This document shows positions 9,604 through 18,511 of a DNA stretch of 64,000 nt, one piece after another. Source of the DNA: Azospirillum thiophilum (GTDB lineage Bacteria > Pseudomonadota > Alphaproteobacteria > Azospirillales > Azospirillaceae); assembly GCF_001305595.1 (NCBI RefSeq), contig NZ_CP012408.1, positions 19,027-83,026 of the forward strand. The letters run 5' to 3'. The notes below the pieces were generated by a model. That model had not been told where the DNA came from and made no database searches. It saw only the letters and a list, made by a program, of their open reading frames with translations. Each line of letters opens with the position of its first letter. The stretch's first letter is position 1. The translations under genes were made by a program, and so were the position numbers.

Positions 9604-10479
9604 TCATGCCGGCGTCGGCGCGAACGCCGCGTGGATCGGCCCCCCGTTCCAACCTTCAAGCCGGGCCAGAAGTCGGTTGGCTTCCGCGCTGTCGTCCAGG
9701 TCGAGGCCCTCGAGCCGCGCCGAGTACGTGGGCTCATCGGATCGATCAATCTCGAAGGTCGGCTCGACGGTGGCGTCGGAAAAATGCAGTACAAGAACAG
9801 CGCGGAGTTGGGGTTCTGCTTCGATGCCCATGCCCATCAGTTCCAGACTATCCTCGTCGTAGTAACGCTCGACATACCGGCCAATGAGCAGGTGGACGCC
9901 CTCGGAATGCAGGTCATCCAGGAGATCCCGGAGCCGGGCCAGCGCCGAGAAACGTTCAGTCGGGAGCATCCCAGACACCTGCGTGATGACGTTCGCAACG
10001 CGATCCAGCACGTCGGCCTTTTCCAACGTCTTCACCGTCCGCGATGCGGTTGGTCCAGCGATGCGGTCAGCCTCTTGGACCACCTGCAACAGCACCTCCT
10101 CCGGAAACTCCTTCAAGGGCAACCGGAAGCGCTGCAGGTGCGCAACGATGCGCTCATGGGCGTGGTCTCGAAGATCGAGGCTGATGTCGCACCCGTTGAT
10201 GCGCTCCATAAGGTCGACGAAGTCGTGCACGGAAACGCCGAGAAGGTCAGCAACGATCTCAACGACCTCCTTACGGGTCGGCTGGCCGCGCAGCAGACTC
10301 TTGATGTTGCTCAGGCTGCAGGACACACCACGCTCCGTCACCGCCGCCGCCAGCGCATCGTTGGTGAACGCCCGGTTGGGATGGGCCGCATTGAACCGGC
10401 AGATGGCTGCCCTGACCTTCTTTTCGTTTACCGGGACCACACCATTCCGGTAGCGCCGAACCCGCTGTTTGTCTGCCAT
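9604..10479 (-). CDS. XRE-like helix-turn-helix regulator
   Basis: A 291-residue protein whose N-terminal ~85 residues contain a helix-turn-helix (ALAAAVTERGVSCSLSNIKS, then a helix ending LGVSVHDFVDLM) of the lambda-repressor/XRE type. The remaining 200 residues are helical then acidic and have no recognised domain. The ATG at 10479 has CGGAGACAAGCA before it, a good ribosome-binding site; the frame extends upstream but without coding character. It lies upstream of, and on the same strand as, the NERD-kinase-helicase operon and could control it. Confidence 0.7.
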   Translation of the reverse strand: MADKQRVRRYRNGVVPVNEKKVRAAICRFNAAHPNRAFTNDALAAAVTERGVSCSLSNIKSLLRGQPTRKEVVEIVADLLGVSVHDFVDLMERINGCDISLDLRDHAHERIVAHLQRFRLPLKEFPEEVLLQVVQEADRIAGPTASRTVKTLEKADVLDRVANVITQVSGMLPTERFSALARLRDLLDDLHSEGVHLLIGRYVERYYDEDSLELMGMGIEAEPQLRAVLVLHFSDATVEPTFEIDRSDEPTYSARLEGLDLDDSAEANRLLARLEGWNGGPIHAAFAPTPA

Positions 10480-10854
10480 TGCTTGTCTCCGTATCGCCTG
10501 ATGACGAGCGGATATTCGCGTGACATCGCCACCGAAGCCAACTGGGATGAAGGGTTTGTCAACGCTCTTACCAAGTCGAGATAGGACGATATGGGTCGAG
10601 ATAACGCCACACTGCCAGGAAAGAAGCGCCAGGGCTAAGACTGCTTCCTCCGCTCCCGAGGCGGTTTCCCCAACGGACCAGTCCTGTATTCCACCAGCGT
10701 CAGCCGAATGGGTGTCTGGGCCAGGATGTTGACGGCCGTCCTCACCTCCGCAAAATTCACGTTGGAGTTGGAAACACATTGGGGACGACGTGAGCACGCA
10801 ACATGGAATGCAGCCCCTTGAAGGGAAAGCCGCTTTGCGCAGGATTCAGCACCA

Positions 10855-11502
10855 ATGAAGCCTTTCAACGGCTCTGCCGCCTCTCCGATATGGTTGATAG
10901 GCGATTCAAATCCGGGGCCATGGGCGCTGAAGTTGAAGTTCCCGCTCGACGACAGACACCCGACACGGCACAGCATCTGGACGCCAGTCTGGGATCGCAT
11001 CCAGGATCGGGTTTTCCGCAGTGGGGCACTGCGCCTCGATGACCAGAACCTGTTCGTTCGCAATGCTGTCGCAGACGCCGCGGTAAAGCCGCGGCCGACC
11101 GCTTTGGACTGGACGAACAGGGAACTGTTATCTCCACTTGAAGGGTTGAGAACAGACCTACAGAGTTTTCAGCCCGGGCTCGTACTTGCCTTCGGCCAGT
11201 TTTCATTCGAGTTTGTCCGGCGCGCGCTCAACATCACTCCTGCCTACCCTTGTAAGCATTGGGGACTAGGGAATTTAAGGCGAGCATTCGATGACGCCAT
11301 CGCCGCATTCGACCCCGACGTGACCAATGTCGTCCCGCTACTGCATGCGACCATCGCCCGCGGCAAATTCCTGGATGCTCACGCGGCGTTCGGAGGCCAT
11401 TACTTCAACTATGTCGGCGACGGTCTGGCGAAACTTTTGTTGACTCGGCTTAGGAACGCTCCGGTCTGGATCAAAAGCCCTCCTTCTGCTCCGGATTCCT
11501 GA
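10855..11502 (+). CDS. Possible uracil-DNA-glycosylase-like protein
   Basis: A 215-residue protein with PIWLIGDSNPGPW near the N-terminus, reminiscent of motif A of the UDG superfamily. Mid-protein FQPGLVLAFGQFSFEFVRRAL resembles the 'P..v.alG..A' helix-strand unit, and VVPLLHATIARGKFLDAH near the C-terminus sits where the HPS-type motif would be. Key residues are not canonical, so activity is uncertain. It is transcribed divergently from the XRE-like gene. An alternative is a hypothetical protein with chance similarity. Confidence 0.5.
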   Translation: MKPFNGSAASPIWLIGDSNPGPWALKLKFPLDDRHPTRHSIWTPVWDRIQDRVFRSGALRLDDQNLFVRNAVADAAVKPRPTALDWTNRELLSPLEGLRTDLQSFQPGLVLAFGQFSFEFVRRALNITPAYPCKHWGLGNLRRAFDDAIAAFDPDVTNVVPLLHATIARGKFLDAHAAFGGHYFNYVGDGLAKLLLTRLRNAPVWIKSPPSAPDS

Positions 11503-11742
11503 GGACCCAGGCAGGAAATTGATCAGAGATCGTCCTGGGCCACCGCTAGTTCCGGCCAAAATCGAAGAGCCTACATAACAACGTGCCGGTTCCGGGTATC
11601 CTGACTTTCGACGTCATCAATTATGATTTTCGTTTGGGGTGGGCTCAATATCGGTGGGTGAACAGAGAATAAAAAGTGTATTCCTCAACAACGATCACTA
11701 TGATGAAACCAAGCCGCTGCACACTGATGCTTCTATGAATGC

Positions 11743-11835
11743 ATGGGGCTGGTGGCGATCTATCAACGCCCCAACACCAGCAAGCCCGCGCCCGAGCATC
11801 CCAAGTACCCGTACCTGCTTGGCGGCCTGACAGTC
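11743..11835 (+). pseudogene. Fragment of IS3-family transposase (orfB N-terminal part)
   Basis: In the frame starting at the ATG at 11743 the translation reads MGLVAIYQRPNTSKPAPEHP and continues to YPYLLGGLTV, a stretch typical of IS3-family OrfB just before the DDE core. The similarity stops at about 11835, where IS5-derived sequence begins. The bulk of the transposase is missing. This is probably an IS3 element interrupted by the neighbouring IS5 element. The rest of 11503-11742 holds no recognisable gene. Confidence 0.65.
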
Positions 11836-11839
11836 CGTT

Positions 11840-12667
11840 TCAAAAGCCAGGTGACGGGAGGTGCTTGCGGTTTGGGTGGACGAGGCGGTGCAGCATGATC
11901 CTGATGGCAGCAAAAGTGACCATGGCCTCTGCAACGTCGGTTCGTTCCTCGTAATCCTTGGACAAGCGTCGCCATCTTCCGAACCATCCGAAGGAACGTT
12001 CGACCATCCAGCGGCGGGGAACGAGGATGAAGCCGCCACCAGCAACGCGCCGGAAGATGATCAGCGTCAGCCCGAGCAGGAAGCAGGCGAGGATGACCGG
12101 CATCCGATTGTAGATGCTGTCGGCGAAGATCGCACGCAGCCAGCAGTAGAGCCGCTTGATCCGTGTCAGCAACGCTACGGCGCTATCGGCGTCCTGAGTG
12201 TCGGCGGCATGGAAGATGATGCCGAGCAGGAAGCCCGAGGTATCGACAGCGATGTGACGCTTGCGGCCCTTGACCTTCTTGGCCGCGTCAAAGCCTCGGG
12301 AGCCACCTTTTACGTCGTCTTGACGCTCTGGGTGTCGATGATGGCGGCGGTCGGGGTAGGAGCGCGGCCCTCTTGCTCGCACAGCATCACCACCAAGTGA
12401 TGGCGCAGGCTCTCCCACACGCCGGCTTCCAGAAAAGCCCGGAAGTATCGATAGGCCGGCGGCGGTGGAAGGTGGCGCCATTGGCAACCGGTCTGCACGA
12501 CGTAGAACAGCGCATCCAGCGATCGTCGCATGTCCGTCCGTGCTGCGAGGACGACCGCCGGGTTTCACCGGTGGGATCAACGGTTCGATCAGGCGGTACT
12601 GGTCATCGCTCAAAGCCTAGCCGGCGCCGTAAGCACCAACTAGCCGGCGGTTTTCGGGCGTCCACAT
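11840..12667 (-). pseudogene. Degenerate IS5-family transposase
   Basis: The ancestral start is the ATG at 12667 (MWTPENRRLVGAYGAG), followed by an in-frame TAG and then ALSDDQYRLIEPLIPP. The middle part (MRRSLDALFYVVQTGCQWRH to IIDTQSVKTT, 12310-12531) lies in a different frame. The frame then returns for GFDAAKKVKGRKRHIAVDT and the C-terminal RRWMVERSFGWFGRWRRL, which carries the DDE glutamate. One stop and two compensating frameshifts make it non-functional unless rescued. It replaces the end of an IS3-family fragment on its left. Confidence 0.8.
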
Positions 12668-12838
12668 CGGCAGCCACCCGCAGTGGGGTTCACTCTCAAC
12701 AGCCGAGGCCTTCGACCATCGCACCATCAGCGCCACTTTCGAAGCAGGCTGTTACGGCCCCACAAGTCGAGGCTCTCATCGGCCGATAGATGTGATGATA
12801 GAGGGCAAGTCGGAGCAGAGGCTCTGACCCAACAGCGC

Positions 12839-13462
12839 CTATTCGTTCACGACATTGTAGCGTCGGAGTTCCGCCGGCGTCAGCCAATGCATGTCGACGC
12901 TCAAGGTGTCGGTGATCGGTCGCATCAACTCCGACGACACCGTCATCTCCATCAGGTAACGAGATTGTTCCGCCGCAATCGATGCGGCTGCGCGCTCGAC
13001 GATGTTAACGACGGCGTAAGCCCCGGCGGCTCCGTTTTCACGAATCATTCGGGTAACCTTGGCGATCAATTCGTCATTACCGCTGACGGTGCTGTTGTGA
13101 ACGCCGACCTTGGCGGCCGGATCGACTGCCCGGAACACCCCGCCGATGAAGGCATAAGTACAAGCGCTGGCACAGGAGGCCCCTCTCGGCACCCGCGTCG
13201 CCAGCCCCGATTTTCGCAGGAAACGGCCGATCTCTAACGCCGCCATGACGTTGCCGCCGGGTGAGGAAAACCATACCTCGTCGATGCGTCCGGCCTGCTG
13301 CACGGCCCGCCTGAATTTGGGCCCGTCCTGCTGCAGGAACTCGCCGGTGACCCAGAGGATGCTCTGCCCAGCCGCCGACCGCTGCTCCAGGTTTATGGCG
13401 CTCGCTGGCACCGATAGGACGCTGGACAGCAGCGCAGCCAACGGGACGATGCTCGACCTCAT
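12839..13462 (-). CDS. Secreted ClpP-like serine-protease-fold protein
   Basis: A 207-residue protein with an N-terminal signal peptide (MRSSIVPLAALLSSVLSVPASA). The mature part has the ClpP/crotonase-like signature EVWFSSPGGNVMAALEIGRF followed by RGASCASACTYAFIGG, which matches periplasmic ClpP-like proteins of alphaproteobacteria, where the Ser in the CxSAC context is the nucleophile. Its ATG overlaps the stop of the upstream lipoprotein gene by 4 bp, so the two are translationally coupled. The substrate is unknown; export to the periplasm is inferred from the leader. Confidence 0.75.
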   Translation of the reverse strand: MRSSIVPLAALLSSVLSVPASAINLEQRSAAGQSILWVTGEFLQQDGPKFRRAVQQAGRIDEVWFSSPGGNVMAALEIGRFLRKSGLATRVPRGASCASACTYAFIGGVFRAVDPAAKVGVHNSTVSGNDELIAKVTRMIRENGAAGAYAVVNIVERAAASIAAEQSRYLMEMTVSSELMRPITDTLSVDMHWLTPAELRRYNVVNE

Positions 13463-14265
13463 GCCGCCTTCTTTTGCCAAGCCGAGGCGCCTGGCGCGCG
13501 GCAATACTCGACCTGATCGACCTGCTCTTTCCCTTCGATCCACACCACCTCGCGGGCAATGCGGCAGACCGTTTCCATCGGCGCTACGGCCAACGGTTGG
13601 GAGGCTGGTGCTGGCTTCAGCGGCATGTCCGATGGAAGCGAAGCGGTTTGGACTTTCTCCTTCCTTGTCGGCTTTTCCGTCTCGGCTTTCCGGATCGAAG
13701 GCATCGCATCGGGAACCATGGCGGCGTATCTCGCTGCCGAGATCTCGACGACCCCGCCATTGCCTGGACACCGGGGGGCTTCCAGACGGTACGGCTTTCC
13801 GTTCTGCGGATCACAGTAGACCACGGGACCATGGTAAGGCGTCTCGGAGATCGGCATCTTGACCGTCTGCGTGCCGGCTGTTGCCGCCGAGCCGATCGGC
13901 ACGGTTCGCGTGCTGACGATCTCCGTCCGGCCGTAGACGCCGGAGTTCTTCGGGCTCGCCCAGTGCATCGTCGTGCCGTCGTTCAGCGCCGCCTGCGTGG
14001 CTTCCTGCTGCTTGGCCCGGTCGACGTCATCGATGATCTGGCCCACCAGGGAGCCGGCGATGAAGCCTGCCACACCACCGAAGAGGGCACCGCCGGCTGC
14101 TCCCATGTCGCTGTTGCCGCCGATCGCGGCGCCGACAACCACGCCCAACACGGTGCCAAAAGCACCGCCGGCCTCCTTCGCGTTTTGGGCGTTGCATCCA
14201 CCGACCAGAACGCTGGCGCCTATCATCAACGCCACCGCACTATTGCCCGCTCGGTCCACATCCAC
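13459..14265 (-). CDS. Glycine-zipper lipoprotein
   Basis: The preferred start is GTG 14265 (or GTG 14259), which puts a short leader before the lipobox SVLVGGC. A glycine-zipper stretch follows (GGAFGTVLGVVVGAAIGG, then GGALFGGVAGFIAGSLVG), typical of outer-membrane lipoproteins that insert in or span membranes. The C-terminal ~130 residues are Pro/Lys-rich with two or three Cys and end in ASAWQKKAA. The open frame continues upstream to 14403, but those codons look non-coding. It overlaps the downstream ClpP-like gene by 4 bp. Function unknown. Confidence 0.65.
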   Translation of the reverse strand: MDVDRAGNSAVALMIGASVLVGGCNAQNAKEAGGAFGTVLGVVVGAAIGGNSDMGAAGGALFGGVAGFIAGSLVGQIIDDVDRAKQQEATQAALNDGTTMHWASPKNSGVYGRTEIVSTRTVPIGSAATAGTQTVKMPISETPYHGPVVYCDPQNGKPYRLEAPRCPGNGGVVEISAARYAAMVPDAMPSIRKAETEKPTRKEKVQTASLPSDMPLKPAPASQPLAVAPMETVCRIAREVVWIEGKEQVDQVEYCRAPGASAWQKKAA

Positions 14266-14448
14266 CCCCGTTTGACGCTCCCCTTTGGATAATGCTACAG
14301 GTTGTTCCCGCGGAGTCAATGTCGCCCCTCGACCAAGCGTCTGGACTAGGTATCCCCTTATCAGCCACGCTGTCGGTTCTTCAAAGTGACCGTCACAAGC
14401 CAATCAACAGCATTCACCTCAAATGCCGTTCTATGCTATATATGGCGC

Positions 14449-14874
14449 ATGCCGATCCAGAGACGCTACCGCTTCTTGTATCCGATCGACTGGCCACAGA
14501 TCAGCCAGCGTATCCGGTTCGTAGTGGCGGAGGGGCGGTGCCAGCACTGCGCCCGCCCTCACGGCCGCGAAGTCAGGTGCCTGCCGGACGGCCGCTGGTA
14601 CGACAGCGATGTCGGCACTTGGCGCGACAGCCATGGTCACCAAGCGCCTTGGCCTGACATCGTCGAGGCGGTCACGATGAAACGGACACGGGTGATCCTG
14701 GCGGCCTGTCACAAGGACCATGATCCGACCAACAACCGCTCGGCCAACTTGGTGGCGCTCTGCCAGCGGTGCCACATGCTCCACGACCGCGAAGAGCATC
14801 GCCGGCGTTTCCGCGTCACCATCCTCTTGCGCCGTGCGCTTGGGGACCTGTTCGGCGGTGCCTACCGCTACTGA
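14449..14874 (+). CDS. HNH-endonuclease-like protein
   Basis: A 141-residue protein with zinc-ribbon-type pairs CQHC (residues ~31-34) and CQRC (~107-110) and between them ILAACHKDHDPTNNRSANLV, an HNH-like core with an NN-N segment, followed by HMLHDREEH. This is the layout of small HNH proteins encoded by phages and plasmids. The ATG at 14449 is preferred because upstream codons lack coding character. No Shine-Dalgarno is visible, and TATATAT lies only ~6 bases upstream, so a leaderless mRNA is possible. Substrate unknown. Confidence 0.65.
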   Translation: MPIQRRYRFLYPIDWPQISQRIRFVVAEGRCQHCARPHGREVRCLPDGRWYDSDVGTWRDSHGHQAPWPDIVEAVTMKRTRVILAACHKDHDPTNNRSANLVALCQRCHMLHDREEHRRRFRVTILLRRALGDLFGGAYRY

Positions 14875-14967
14875 AAGATTGTCGGTCGGCACCACCACGC
14901 TTTTTCCCACCTTCAGCGGCGCCATTGGATCGCGTGTGACGGAGATGCAGCCCCACCGATGCGAGCC

Positions 14968-15453
14968 TCACTCCTGCGGATTATCGGCAGCCATGTAGGC
15001 GCCAAAGGCATCCTGGAAATCTGGATGCCAGCGGGAGAGCGGCGGCCGGTTGCGGACGATGTCCTCGGCAGCCCAACGGATGCGCCGGTTATCCATCTCG
15101 CGCGTGACGTCGTTGTCCGGGTACAGGATGTAGAAGTCTCCGGCCGCCATGGTGGGCAGCATGAAATCGACGACCTGTTCCGCCGTCCAGGCGCCGGCGG
15201 GCTTTTCGGTCACTCCGCGCGCGCGGGTGAGGCCGGTGTACACGAAGCCGGGGATCAGCAGGTGTGCGGTGACTTGGCACCCGTCCGTGTTGCGCAGTTC
15301 GTGAGCCAACGCCTCGGTGACCACCTTAACCCCGGCCTTGCTGGTGTTGTAGGCGGTGTCGCCGGGAGGGCAGGTGATGGCGAGCCCTATGCCGCTGGCC
15401 GCTCCGGTGATGACGGCGGTGCGGCCGGGAGAAAGGGCTGGGTGCAGGTCCAT
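14968..15453 (-). pseudogene. Short-chain dehydrogenase (SDR) with internal deletion
   Basis: The N-terminus has the SDR nucleotide-binding motif TAVITGAASGIGLAI, but the next residues (TCPPGDTAYNTSKAGVKVVT) already contain the YxxxK active-site segment. In intact SDRs about 130 residues separate these motifs, so roughly 350-400 bp of the Rossmann fold have been lost in frame. The C-terminal part (LLIPGFVYTGLTRARG and onward) is normal. The product cannot fold as an SDR. The parent enzyme's substrate cannot be told. Confidence 0.75.
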
Positions 15454-15539
15454 CGCAGATTCCTTTGGTGGGGGTTCGGCTCGCTTTGGTCAACCGCCCT
15501 TGGCTGGCTGTCCACTTTACCGCTTCAGCGGCCGGCCGG

Positions 15540-15884
15540 TCACGCCGCGTCCCGCCGTTGCTGGCGCAGCGCATCCAGGTCCTGCGACTTTGCCTGCAGA
15601 GCAGCCAGATGGTCCGGCTCCAGGTCGCCCACGAAGATGACGTCGTGCATGACGGTGCCCATACCTCGCTTCAACAGGCGCGCGACGAGGGCCTTGACCG
15701 GCATGGTTGGCGCGTCCGCCAGAAACTCGACCGGCTGGTCGTCCCACAGGGGCATGATCACGCGCGCCGCTACGCCCGCCCTCTGCAGCGCTTCCAACGC
15801 ACTGAGGATCTGCGCCAGAACGGCTTGGCGCTTTTGCCGCACCAGACTGTGCCTGCCTGTTTGTTCGATCGTTGAAGCGGCCAT
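15540..15884 (-). CDS. Hypothetical protein, 114 aa
   Basis: The start at ATG 15884 is chosen because GGGAGG lies 6 bases upstream. A small alpha/beta protein (VAARVIMPLWDDQPVEFLAD, then TVMHDVIFVGDLEPDHL) of no recognised family, ending in a helical segment rich in Gln and Arg. It lies upstream of the broken SDR gene on the same strand. Bases 15885-16140 hold no gene that I can see. Confidence 0.5.
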   Translation of the reverse strand: MAASTIEQTGRHSLVRQKRQAVLAQILSALEALQRAGVAARVIMPLWDDQPVEFLADAPTMPVKALVARLLKRGMGTVMHDVIFVGDLEPDHLAALQAKSQDLDALRQQRRDAA

Positions 15885-16140
15885 GGCTGACCTCCCGCTC
15901 CAGATCCAGGAGGATGCCTGCATGATCTGGGTGCTACCTCGGGTTCAACAGCCGCACGGCGGTTGAGGTTTCGCGCAGCCGGGTCTGCCGCTTGCCTGCG
16001 AGCCCTTTAGGACCAAGGATGGCGGTTCCCATCACTTGGTCGGTCTCGAAACGGAAAGGCACTGGCTCCGCCATCGACACCAGTTAATGCTTTCGAGTCT
16101 GCTTGCGATTGATGGAGAACTTCTGCTCCATCCGCGATGA

Positions 16141-17538
16141 TTGGGAATAGAACCGAATTTGACGCAACCCATGGATGAATCGAATGGTGACAATGCCAAA
16201 ATCAGTCGGCAATATGGCTCTCTCTCGCGTTTGATGCTGCCCGACGGATCGACGATTTTGCTAATGAATTTTGATCAATTCTTCGCCGCTCTCAACGTCC
16301 TGCTAGAAGAAATCGAGCCGCAGGAGACGCGATCAATCATCCGCCTGTATCTCGGCCTTCCTGAAAAAGGTGCCGTAAGAACCATGGCGGCGGTGGCGCG
16401 AATGCTTGAGGTCAAGCCAGGTAGGGTAAAAAGTTCGCTAAGTGAAGGTCGCAGGAAGTTACGCCATAAGATCAAGTTTCGAAAAACGACCGAAGCGGGA
16501 TTGATTGCAGAAATGCGTAGTGAAATCACGGTGGATCGTGATCTCGCGAAGGCTCTGTTCGACTGGCTGTACAAAGGAAAGCCGGCATCGAATCCGGCTA
16601 TGCAGGTCCGCTTCGTCCTGCAGATCATGTCCGAAAAGTCCGTCGGCAAAAATTCCTTCTCCACACTTGCCTCCAGCGTTTCAGCCGAAATCCGGACCGG
16701 CTCCACTCACCTCTCTCCACGAACGCCCGAGCAATTCGTTGAGCGATTACTGTCCCAGGCATGGTTTCCCGATAGTGATCACCCTCCAACGGTTCCTCCC
16801 GCTGGCGAGAAGCCCGCTCGGGACATTCCAAGGCTCGACCATAAACACTCCTTCCGATGCCTGCGTCTTCCTCGTGAGTCGCTGAACAGGCGCGCGTTGG
16901 GCGTCGGCATATCGGGGAGCAAAGTCGGGCGGTTTCGCAGTAAGCGCGACGGATACAACCTCGTTCCACATGAATCCAAGGCTGAGCGAGCGTACATCGA
17001 GCAAATCGACTCCGCCTCGACGGTGGACTGGTACCGTGTCCAGCCCTTGGCCATCTCCTACCGCGCGCTCGGGAGCGAGCGTGTCTATTATCCGGATCTG
17101 ATGCTGCGGATGAACGACGGTAGGGTGCTGGTCGTTGAGGTGAAGTCGGCTCTTGAAATATGCACCATCGATACGCTGAGAAAGGCGGTTGCCGGCAGGC
17201 GCTATTGCAAGGCGAATGGATGGGGATATTTGCTGGCCGACGAAGCCGGATTGGGCGTCGGACAACTCATGAAATATCCCGTGCCGCCTGTGGAGAGGCT
17301 TGCGGACTTCATCCCCGCGGTCGATGAAACAGGAATCAAACGTCAGGACTTCATGTCCCGCTTTCCAGCCGTCGGCAGGCTTCGCGGCCAGGAGTTGATC
17401 GCTCTGCTGCTCCAGAACGACCTTGTGCTCCAACGTGAGCCCTCCTGGCTTATTCGACGCGTACCGGCAGAGTTCGGGTGGAAATCCCTTCTGCCACAGG
17501 AGGCGAGCGCACCAGCGTCTCCGGTTAAGAGCACCTGA
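16141..17538 (+). CDS. Sigma-region-4-like / TnsA-like PD-(D/E)XK nuclease fusion
   Basis: A 465-residue protein (TTG 16141; ATG 16171 is an alternative). Residues ~58-112 (QETRSIIRLYLGLPEKG, then AAVARMLEVKPGRVKSSLSE) resemble sigma-70 region 4. The C-terminal half has a TnsA-like endonuclease core: E278 or E282 in HESKAERAYIEQ, D319 in YYPDLMLRM and E333/K335 in LVVEVKS. TnsA cuts the 5' strands in Tn7-like transposition, but no TnsB, TnsC or TniQ gene lies nearby. The TGA stop falls on the first bases of an IS5 remnant, so the natural C-terminus may have been cut off. The role is unknown. Confidence 0.7.
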   Translation: MGIEPNLTQPMDESNGDNAKISRQYGSLSRLMLPDGSTILLMNFDQFFAALNVLLEEIEPQETRSIIRLYLGLPEKGAVRTMAAVARMLEVKPGRVKSSLSEGRRKLRHKIKFRKTTEAGLIAEMRSEITVDRDLAKALFDWLYKGKPASNPAMQVRFVLQIMSEKSVGKNSFSTLASSVSAEIRTGSTHLSPRTPEQFVERLLSQAWFPDSDHPPTVPPAGEKPARDIPRLDHKHSFRCLRLPRESLNRRALGVGISGSKVGRFRSKRDGYNLVPHESKAERAYIEQIDSASTVDWYRVQPLAISYRALGSERVYYPDLMLRMNDGRVLVVEVKSALEICTIDTLRKAVAGRRYCKANGWGYLLADEAGLGVGQLMKYPVPPVERLADFIPAVDETGIKRQDFMSRFPAVGRLRGQELIALLLQNDLVLQREPSWLIRRVPAEFGWKSLLPQEASAPASPVKST

Positions 17539-18354
17539 CAAAACGGCGTTTGGGCTGTTGAGAGGGGGATGGCTGCACCTCTCGTCTCCGACGCCCTTTT
17601 GGGCCGTGATTGAACCGTTACTCCCACCGGAGCCGCCAAACTGAAGGGGGGCGGTCTCGGCTGGACAACCAAGTGACCCTGACCGACATCCTGTTCGTGT
17701 TGCGCTCCGGCATTCCGTGGGAACTGTTGGGCATTGAGATGGGATGTGGTTCGGGCATGACCTGTTGGCGCCGGCTGCACGAATGGCACGAAGCCGGCGT
17801 CTGGGAGCGGCTGCATCGCGTGCTGCTCGACCGGTTCGGCTATGCCAACGCCATCAACTGGGATCGCGCGGCGATGGACAGCGTCAGCGTTCCAGCAAAA
17901 GGGGGCGAGGAGACCGGGCTGAACCCGACGGACAGCGGCAGGCCGGGTTCCAAGCGGCACATCCTCGTCGATGCCAACGGCATCCCCCTCGCCCTGAAAA
18001 TCTCGCCGGCCAACCGGCATGACAGCCAATTCCTGGAGGCGCTGGTCGATGCCGTGCCTGCGATCCGCCAATGCGTGGGCCGGCCAAACTGAACGCCGAC
18101 AAGGGCTACGGCTTCGCCCACTGCCGGCGGGTACTGTGCCGGGGAGCGATCATCCTGCGCATCGCCCGGCGTGGCATCGAAAGCAGGGAGCGCCTCGGCC
18201 GACACCAATAAGTGGTCCAGCGGACGCTCGCCTGGTTCGCGCGCTTCCGTCGCATCGCCGTCCGATACGAACGCCACGCCGACATCTTCACCGCATTCCA
18301 TAAAATAGCCGTCAGCCTCATCTGCTGGCGATTCGTCCAAAGATGGTTCTGTCA
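17536..18354 (+). mobile_element. Degenerate IS5-family insertion sequence
   Basis: Imperfect terminal inverted repeats (TGACAAAACGGCGTTTGG at 17536-17553; inverted TGACAGAACCATCTTTGG at 18337-18354; 13 of 18 match) enclose a broken IS5 transposase. From ATG 17570 it reads MAAPLVSDAL, shifts frame, and continues IEPLLPPEPP. It shifts again to RSRLDNQVTLTDILFVLRSG and on to SKRHILVDANG, shifts near 18090 to DKGYGFAHCRR, meets a TAA at ~18208, and ends with VVQRTLAWFARFRRIAVRYE. With at least three frameshifts and a stop it is inactive. It abuts the end of the sigma4-TnsA-like gene. Confidence 0.75.
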
Positions 18355-18511
18355 TCTTATCCGGTGTGGCCAGGAACAGCGTTTAAGAGAATCGCATAGC
18401 AAGATGAAGCGCGTGCGGATACATACCTGAATATGCAATTCCGCTATGATTGATCTTGAACGGGGTACTTTGATAAGCATGAGGTCAGAAACTCTTCTGG
18501 CGAGAAAATTC

